A stretch of DNA of 64,000 bases from Rhodotorula mucilaginosa (Eukaryota > Basidiomycota > Microbotryomycetes > Sporidiobolales > Sporidiobolaceae): positions 186,001 through 250,000 of the forward strand of contig CP137864.1 of the NCBI GenBank assembly GCA_034406715.1. The letters are read 5' to 3'. Below the pieces are notes generated by a model. That model made no database searches. It was not told the DNA's origin and saw only the letters and a list, made by a program, of their open reading frames with translations. The position numbers were made by a program, and so were the translations under genes. The number at the start of each line of letters is the position of its first letter. The stretch's first letter is position 1. Below, in pieces: positions 56,914 to 64,000 of the stretch.

Positions 56914-59415
56914 ATGTTTGCCTTGCAGCAGAGCAGTCGCAGTGTGCTCGCCTCGTCGTCTCGCCGTACTCCCGCGTCTGTCCGCGCGCTCGCCCGCTCG
57001 CTGTCTTCGGTTGCGCCGTCGGCAACCCGTCCGCTCGCCAACTCTCGCCCGCACCTCGCCCACGCTCCGCTCGCAGCCAACATGGGCCAGGTCCGCATGA
57101 GCTCGGGAATGGGCGAATCTACCGTGGGTCGGCGCTCTCTCTGCCTATGCTCGTCCCCGAGAGAGAGCCCCGCGAGGTCGCCCCCCCACCTCTTTCGGGA
57201 ATCTTGTCTCTCTCTCGCGTGGACGCGCTCCTACGTGACATGGGCATGCACAGCGAGAGATTGACCCTACGCCCCCATATCCCCAGGTCCGCCCCGAATC
57301 GGACAAGGTGATGCAGGACATTGCCGACTACGTCCACAACTACGAGGTCAGTCACTCACGCACACACTCGGGCAGCGGGGAAGAGGAATCTAACCACGCT
57401 ATACACGCCCGCAGATCAAGTCGGACCTCGCGTACAACACGGCGCGCCTCTGCCTGATCGACACGATCGGCTGCGGTCTCGAAGGCCTCCGCGTCAGCGA
57501 CGAATGCCGCGCCCTCATGGACCCCATCGTGCCCGGAACCACCGTCCCGAACGGCACCAAGGTTCCCGGAACCCCGTACCAGATGGACCCCGTGTCAGTC
57601 TCTTCCTTAGCCTCTGCTTGCGGGCACGCTCACGACAAGCTGCTGACATCCGACTTGTTCACAGTCGTGGCGCCTTTGCTATCGGCACCCAGATCCGCTG
57701 GCTCGACTTTAACGAGTGAGTCGAGTGGCAGCAGAACAGTCTCCTTTCCAAGAGAGAAAGTCAGGAAACGAAAGCTGACCCCGTCCTGATTGCAGCTGTT
57801 CGTCTTCCTTTCCGAGCACATCCAATCCGCGCTCTCACCGTGATGACTAACTCGGAGAGCGTTCTCTGCCCGCAGGCTGGCTCGCCGCCGAGTGGGGCCA
57901 CCCGTCCGACAACCTCGGCGCGATCCTCGCCGTCGCCGACTACCTCTCGCGCTCGGGCGAGAAGCTCGTCGTCAAGGACGTCCTCCGCGCCATGATCAAG
58001 GCGCACGAGATCCAGGGCTGCATGGCCCTCGAGAACTCGTTCAACCGCGTCGGGTTGGACCACGTCATCCTCGTCAAACTCGCGTCGGCCGCCGTCGTCT
58101 CGGAGATGCTCGGCCTCACCCGCGACCAGACCGTCGACGTCATCTCGCAGGTCTTTGTCGACGGCCAGAGCTTGCGCACTTTCCGTCACGCGCCCAACAC
58201 GGGGTCGCGCAAGAGTTGGTCTGCGGGAGACGCGTGCATGCGCGCTGTCCACCTCGCGTACCAGGTCAAGCGCGGACAGATGGGAATCCCGACCGTCTTG
58301 ACCGCCAAGACCTGGGGCTTCTACGACGTCCTCTTCAAGGGCAACGAGTTCAAGTTCCAGCGTCCGTACGGTTCCTAGTACGTCCCGTCAATTTCGGACT
58401 TCTTACCATCAGCGCACCGCAAAGTCTTCCACTCCAAAGAGTATGCCCGCTGACAGAGCCATGACCCGCCGTCGTACAGCATCATGGAGAACGTCCTCTT
58501 CAAGATCTCGTTCCCGGCCGAGTTCCGTACGCTGCGCCGCCTTCTCTCCGTGTTCTTTTTCCCCCAAGCTGACTCGCTCCCGCCATGCCGCCGCTCACAG
58601 ACGCCCAGACCGCCGCCGAGGCTGCGCACGTCCTGCACAAGCAGCTCAAGGACATGGGCAAGAGCTCGGACGACATCAAGCACGTCAAGATCCGCACCCA
58701 GGAGGCTGCCGTGCGTCGTCGCTCTCCCCTCTCACTCTCTCCAATTCCTCTCTCTCTGCACAAAGTCGCTAACGCTAGATCACTTGACGCCGAACAGATC
58801 CGCATCATTGACAAGTCGGGCCCGCTGCACAACTTTGCCGACCGCGACCACACCATCCAATACATGGTCGCCGTCCCGCTCATCTTTGGCCGTCTCACAA
58901 CCGAGGACTACTCGGACGCGGTCGCCGCTGACCCGCGTATCGACGAGCTTCGTGCCAAGGTGCGTCAATCGGGCAAACTCGCTGGAATTTACTGAGTTGC
59001 TGATTCGCGAACGAGGTGGCATTTTGCGCAGATGCAATGTGTCGAGGACAAGCAGTTCACTGCCGACTACCACGACCCGGGTACGCAACCCTTTCCCAGC
59101 CTGACCCATCTGTACGCGAGTCTCTGACCCTTCCCATCGACCGCCTCTGCAGAGAAGCGCTTCATCTCGAACGCCCTGACCGTCACCCTCAACGACGGCA
59201 CCGTCCTCCCCGAAGTCCACATCGACTACCCCGTCGGCCACAAGCGCCGTCGCGAGGAGGGCACGCCGCTCCTCGAGGCCAAGTTTGAGCGCCACGTCAA
59301 GCCGCACTTTGACGGCGCGCACGTCGAAAAGATCCTCAAGCTCGTCGCCGACCAGAAGACCCTCGAGCAGATGCCGGTCAAGGACTTTACCGACTTGTTT
59401 GTCACCAAGGCATGA
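56914..59415 (+). CDS. PDH1: 2-methylcitrate dehydratase (PrpD family), mitochondrial
   Basis: Dehydrates 2-methylcitrate to 2-methyl-cis-aconitate in the methylcitrate cycle that disposes of propionyl-CoA. The Arg/Ser-rich presequence ([20 protein letters not shown]) indicates mitochondrial import. Family blocks appear in order: [141 protein letters not shown] and [16 protein letters not shown]. About nine exons. The [11 protein letters not shown] active-site region is intact. The gap to EFR3 is only about 155 bp. Confidence 0.95.
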
Positions 59416-60081
59416 GCGTGACAAAACGGGGAGGGGGACCTGTTTAGGAAAAAGAAGCGGAGCGCGGTGCGCTCTTTGCATGTTGCTCGTTTGAATCGAA
59501 GTCGAATTTTATCTGTACTGGAACACGTGATGGCGCCTGACGAGAGATCGGCTTACGAGAGTGTCACTAGTATGTAGTGAGAAAGGCGTCCCTCAGGCGA
59601 TCACGTCCGAAGTGCCTGTAGTAACGGATCCGCACGCTGCGACTTTAAAGCTTCTTCGGGGTTCCTCGGAGCAGGCCCTTCCCCGAGATGATCGGTCCGA
59701 TGCGATCGCAGGTCGCATGCACCTGTTGGCGAGACTCAGGGATATATGTGCCGTGGCGGAACAAAGCAGGCCATATCTCCAACCCTCGGCGCCACCCTCG
59801 CTCTTCTGCCCCATCTGGACAGTAGTTTGACGTTTCCGCTGCAGCCGGCGGCAGCAGCAGGTTCGGCTGCGCTCGCCAGAACTCAACGCTGATACATATG
59901 TGAATTGGTTCGGCGTTGACTTACCGCTGTCTGATGCCGGTGAGCGCGACACGTGTACGCGTGCATGCGTGCACACCGGACATGCCGCGGAGGAGAGGTT
60001 CTTCGGGGGGCGGGGAGGGCCCCAACCCTTTCTCTCTCTCTAACTCTAGCGCTCTGACCAGGGTAGTGCCACTGTTTTCAC
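59416..60081. other. Intergenic region before family A copy A4
   Basis: About 670 bp with no supported gene; contains the terminator of the dehydratase gene and the A4 promoter. A CT-rich tract near 60029-60045 lies about 40 bp before the A4 start. Confidence 0.45.
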
Positions 60082-61321
60082 ATGGAGCAGGCCTCTCAAC
60101 CCGGTCCCGAGGATTGGCAAAAGAAGTTGCACTTCATACAGTCGCAAGAGTCAGACTACTGGGCCGTGCGTACTTGCGCCTGCCTCCTCTCCCTCTCCTA
60201 GTATGGTCTCGCGTTACTTAGACGTCTGGCCATTTTAGCCCGGAATTGCGACCGATCCGAGAGGATATGAAAAAAGCTACGGCGAAATTTTTCGAGACTT
60301 CTACCACCAGCACGACCGCGTCTGTACCAGCTGACCTGAAAGCGTAGACTCTTTAAAAGATGAGACACTGACATGCGTTGATTCATAGCTCGCCGCCTCC
60401 GGAGTTCCATTCGATGACCTGGCGCCTCTCATTTGTGCGGCCATGCGCGAATTCACGGAAGTTACTTTCTATCGCCCGCCGCTCAAGAGCAATGAGGGAG
60501 ATCCGCTGTCGCCTACAGCTATTCCTAAGGATTTATTCCTTCCGCACGTCATTGGTCGACCGGTTACAGGACGCTCAGCAGGAACAGGTACGCTCAAAAG
60601 CACCCATCATGATTTTGCCATCTTTTCTGTAGGGAGGGTCTGAGCCAAACTTGCCTCTGGACCCAGAGCACGAACCCATCGACATCTATATTCGCCCTCT
60701 CATGTTGAAGGCAGGCTGGATCAAACGCAAGAAACAACAACAGGGAGGAAAGCAATCGACATTCCGGGAACTCGTCACTGCCGAACTGAATGGTGTGCCA
60801 GATGAAGCCACTGTGGCCGGTCCCTGTTTCCTTGCTGCAAAGCTTTGCAAAGACACGGTCTACTTCCAGAGCAAGAAACAAGCTGTAATTTGCTTCAGGA
60901 CAGAAAAGGCAAATTGGGCTGCCAAGCGGAACTTCTTCTCCTACACCTTTGATTTTTGGGGTCAGTAACTGAATTCCTTCCCATGCAAAGACCTGACTGA
61001 TCATTACTTGTACTTCACACAGACATCAAAACTCGCAGCGAGGCCCGCAGTGGGCCAGCCTACCGAGTTCAACTGAAACAGCTTGGGGATCCGATGGAGA
61101 GGCTTCGTCAAGTGGGCCCATGCCCGTCCCTTGCAGGCATCAGAGCAAGGCGTTTAGTCAAGTTTGCCTTCAGCATACATCCCATTGTCCCAGACCTTCA
61201 AGCTGAATCTTGCGGCATTCATTTCCGTCTGATCTTTGACCAGGACGTCCCGCTCTGGCGGGAAGAGTACCGTCAACCCGCTTACATTCCTACTGCGCGT
61301 AGACCAGGCAGAGGTGTGTAG
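60082..61321 (+). CDS. Unknown protein, family A copy A4
   Basis: The cleanest copy of the unrecognised family. Five exons join in frame: 60082-60165, 60239-60319, 60389-60587, 60637-60960, 61023-61321, giving 328 codons plus stop. Blocks in order: MEQASQPGPEDWQKKLHFI, FRDFYHQHDR, LAASGVPFDDLAPLICAAMR, LPHVIGRPVTGRSAGTG, EPIDIYIRPLMLKAGW, ATVAGPCFLAAKL, VQLKQLGDPMERL and HFRLIFDQDVPLWREE. Splice positions coincide with A1 and A2. No transmembrane segment, signal peptide or catalytic signature is evident; the regular mix of charged and hydrophobic residues suggests a folded soluble protein. It precedes B3 by about 1.4 kb on the same strand. Confidence 0.74.
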
Positions 61322-61609
61322 ACTCTGGGCCCTCAGGTAAATTCCCTGCGACTACAAATCTAGTGTGTCACCCTGCATCACTTTCCTCCTGTCCAAGCTT
61401 TGATTGCTTTCTTCTCCTTCTACCAATCTGTGTGCCCATCTTTTTCCACCAATCTGTTTGCGCTGAAAGGTGTTGAAAGGTGCCGAGACAGTATGGATGG
61501 TAAAAAAGAACACTGCAGTCAGCGATACACAAAGATAAGGAAGCCCACAGGGACAGGGAAAGACGGGGGTGACGGGAAATCTTTCCATTGGATCCCTTTC
61601 TGCGCCCTT

Positions 61610-62470
61610 CTGCCGCTTACTTCGCCTTGACCGCGCTACGGGACCACCGACCACGCCCGAAAAACGCGTCTGTTGCGGCACAAACGCGCTCACGATCGCA
61701 TCTTTGCCACCCGCGCCCTCCCGCCATGGAGGACGCCCCAGCCCCCAGCTGCTCATCCCCGCGACGCCCAATCCTCTTTGCACACCCCTTCCGCACGACA
61801 CCGCCCCGCCAGACCACCTAGACTCGCCGAACATAGCGAACCTTGCCATCTGTGGCAACGACACCTTCCGCTTCCCCTATGCTCCTCACGGACGCCGCTC
61901 TCCGGCGGGGTCCTTCAACCCGCGCCTCGATCCCCTCCTTTCGACTTCTGCAGAGCTGATCCTGCGGCGCTGTGCAACCTGTCCCAACACAAGGCGGCAA
62001 AGAGACTGCGTCTGATTCGCCACTTGCTCTTGATCCCTTATCGCCGCGTGCTCAGCCTCACGACGCGCTCTTATTCTCTTGCGGCCAACTTCAGCAGCGC
62101 CTATTTCCGCCTTTACGTGCGCTTTTTGCGTGTCCGCCCGCATGAGGTCGAGTATCACCGCTCAAGAGCTTCATCTCTCCTCTTCAGACGGCGTAGGAGG
62201 TGTCCTCGACGCTCCCTTGGGTTTGCTGGACCCCAGAGAGCCTCTGCGGTACCTCAAGGGCATCTTTGACCCTCCTACAGCCTCCCTCCGGACGTTGCTG
62301 GCTAGATTTGCCACTATCGCCACTTCAACCCCGCAGACCCGCCATCTCGCCGACGCGCCGTGTGACGAAGCGTGTTTACTCGCCGCCGACGCGCTCAGGC
62401 GGCGCGAGATTTGGACGGCGCAATCTACGACCCTGCCGCTACCCAGGACACGCTCCGGAACCGCACACCA
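61610..62470 (+). pseudogene. Decayed open-frame block upstream of B3
   Basis: Third copy of the block. One frame at 61673-62269 stays open for 198 codons and includes HLLLIPYRRVLSLTTRSYS and FRLYVRFLRVRPHEVEYHR; another holds ITAQELHLSSSD, DPREPLRYLKGIFDPP and HLADAPCDEACLLAAD. As in the other copies the pieces do not form one clean gene. Confidence 0.35.
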
Positions 62471-62700
62471 GATCGATGTTGTGCTAGTGATTTGCCACTG
62501 AGCGAGCTGGCGTGCCGCGCGGGGGTGGCAACGCTCGAGCTTATCAGACGGCGAGCTCAGCTCAAGACTGGAGCGCTTCCTCTCTTTCCTTCCTTGCCTT
62601 CACTTGCACCGACAAGCTCTCTCCCCTGGCTATACGCTTGGACGCTCCCTGCTCCCATCCAGCATCCCTTCTTCAGTTCCGCGCCACACACCTCGCAAAG

Positions 62701-64000
62701 ATGTTCGGCTCGACGTTCCTCGCTGGCTGCAGCGCCGTGCTGCGCACGCTCGAAGGTCTGCTTGTGCCTGCTGCCACGTCTTCGGTGAGTCTCTGGCTTG
62801 CTCCATAGCCTCTGCGCTCTCGAGCTCGCGTGCTGACTCAGCTTCGTCGTCGCCACTTCTCGCTCCTCGCAGACGCCGGCCCGCAACTTTTACCGGAACT
62901 CGCGTGCCACCAACAAGCACAACTCGGTCTCTGACCCCGCCCCCGCTGTCCCGGTCGTCGAGAAGGCGGAGGAGGAGGACTCGCTCGAGTGCCCTCCGAG
63001 CCCGCCCGTCTCCGACTCGTCGTCCGTCTTCTCGCAGTCGTCCAGCGACTTGTTCGACTCGGACACCGAATGCGATGAAGAAGAGAAGCTCGACGCTCCT
63101 TTGCCAGCTCGCTCGCGCGCTTTCGCCCTCAAACTCGCCGCCCTCCACTTTTGGCTCTCGCGCTCCGACCTCTCGCCGGCAGACCGCGCTCATGTCCGCT
63201 CGTTCGGCATCCGGATGATCGAGTCGGAAGAGACCTACGAGATCCAGTACGAGCAGTCGCAACTGAATGTCAAGGCGGCCAAGTTTGTCGAGCGGGAGGA
63301 TGTCCGCAACGAGCGCCTGAGGGAGCGCCTCTCGCGCGCCCTTGACGACTTCGCACGCGAGCAACGACAGGCGGCGGAACTCGCTTGTCTTCCTGAGGCC
63401 GAGCAGTCTCCCGACGACGACTCTGTCGCGCGGCTGTACTGGCCGGCGCAGTCCCACTCGCGCACCATCTCCTCTGCCGTCGCCCTCATCGCCTCCACCG
63501 ACTCGCACACCATCGACCTCTCCCGCGCGCGGTCGTTTATCCGCCGGTCCCCTTCCTCTATGCGCCGCGCGCCTAGCGAACGGCCAGCCCGTTCCTTGGG
63601 CAAGTCGGAGTCGCTCCTCCGCTCGACGCTCGACGGCAGCGTCCGACCGGCGTACCGAGCTTACAAGCGGCGGGAGCAGCACGCTCAGGCAATGGCTCGC
63701 ATCGCTTCGGTCTCGCGACCGGTCGACGTCCCCCCTCGTTCCTGCTCCGGCTCCGGCGCCGTCTCGGAGGTTCAGCGACCGAGTCCGCGGAAATTCAGTG
63801 GGATCCCGCTCGAGAACCCGTCCGCCACCCCGAGCAAGGCCATCGGCCTCGGACGACCGCCTGTGCTGGCCAAGTCGACCCCAACGCCCCGGTCTCGCAT
63901 CCCGATTCCGATTGCAACGCCAATCAAGACCCCAACCCCGACCCCGACTCCCACTCCGAGCTGCGAAGGTCCTGCGCGGCGAGTGCGAAAATCGTACGGC
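62701..64000 (+). CDS. Unknown protein, family B copy B3, partial (window edge)
   Basis: Exon 1 at 62701-62784 (84 nt) and exon 2 from 62873 to beyond the window. Exon 1 and the start of exon 2 match B1 and B2 closely; the intron is two bases shorter. Through the helical middle and Ser/Pro tail it stays close to B1 (FGIRMIESEETYEIQYEQ, VEREDVRNERLRERL, PRSRIPIPIA) and is less like B2. Just before the ATG it lacks a few bases present in B1 and B2, closing the upstream frame and supporting the start used for the family. The final bases visible encode the start of the KSYGE tail, so only the last dozen or so residues should be missing. Confidence 0.7.

Larger units (their letters stand above)
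61600..64000 (+). repeat. Duplicated segment, copy 3 (contains B3; runs off the window)
   Basis: Resembles 28715-31090 throughout. The similarity starts near GCCTTGACC/GCCCGAAAAACGCGTC and continues into the B gene until the right edge. The region 61322-61600 just upstream is not obviously shared and holds no gene I can support. The GCGGAGCCTTCTCAAG motif of the other copies is not seen here. Confidence 0.78.

Overview
This is nuclear DNA from a basidiomycete yeast-like fungus, most likely the Rhodotorula/Rhodosporidium/Sporobolomyces group of Pucciniomycotina. The evidence is high GC content, genes split by many 55-100 bp GT-AG introns, and a set of fungal single-copy genes. The 5' piece of an 18S rRNA gene and a 5S rRNA-like sequence also fit a basidiomycete. 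The genus is inferred, not proven. Exon joins quoted as verified were checked by hand for splice motifs and reading-frame phase.

Layout: 1-4294 (-) Bem3-type PX-PH-RhoGAP protein, running off the left edge. 5077-7259 (+) SSU1-type sulfite exporter. 7507-9852 and 10754-12992 (+) tandem duplicate of DHA1 multidrug MFS transporters with identical exon patterns. 13139-17085 (-) BUD6/AIP3. 17493-18679 (+) cis-prenyltransferase (RER2 type). 18680-31265 is an accessory block: an unknown gene (family A, copy A1), a displaced rDNA fragment (5S, spacer, first ~440 nt of 18S), an apparently whole Crypton tyrosine-recombinase transposon, a second family A gene (A2) and an unknown family B gene (B1). 31602-37486 (+) glycogen debranching enzyme. 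37780-39434 (+) NDUFAF5-like methyltransferase, convergent with a membrane-anchored GH18 chitinase-like gene (39457-41994, -). 42231-45343 (-) AFG1-type mitochondrial ATPase. 45636-50223 (-) second accessory block (B2 and a decayed A3). 50557-52727 (+) GatA/HER2. 53127-56757 (+) EFR3. 56914-59415 (+) 2-methylcitrate dehydratase. 60082-64000 (+) third accessory block (A4, then B3 cut by the right edge).

The most unusual content is the pairing of families A and B. Family A is a five-exon gene of about 328 codons; three of its four copies give complete in-frame gene models with matching exon lengths. Family B is a two-exon gene of about 416 codons in three copies. In all three places where B occurs, an A gene lies upstream on the same strand, on either strand of the chromosome and between unrelated housekeeping genes. 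I recognise no known domain in either protein. B1 and B2 are almost identical through their 5' flank, first exon, intron and start of exon 2, then diverge abruptly, as expected from gene conversion. This repeated two-gene cassette is the best candidate for an undescribed system here; its function is unknown.
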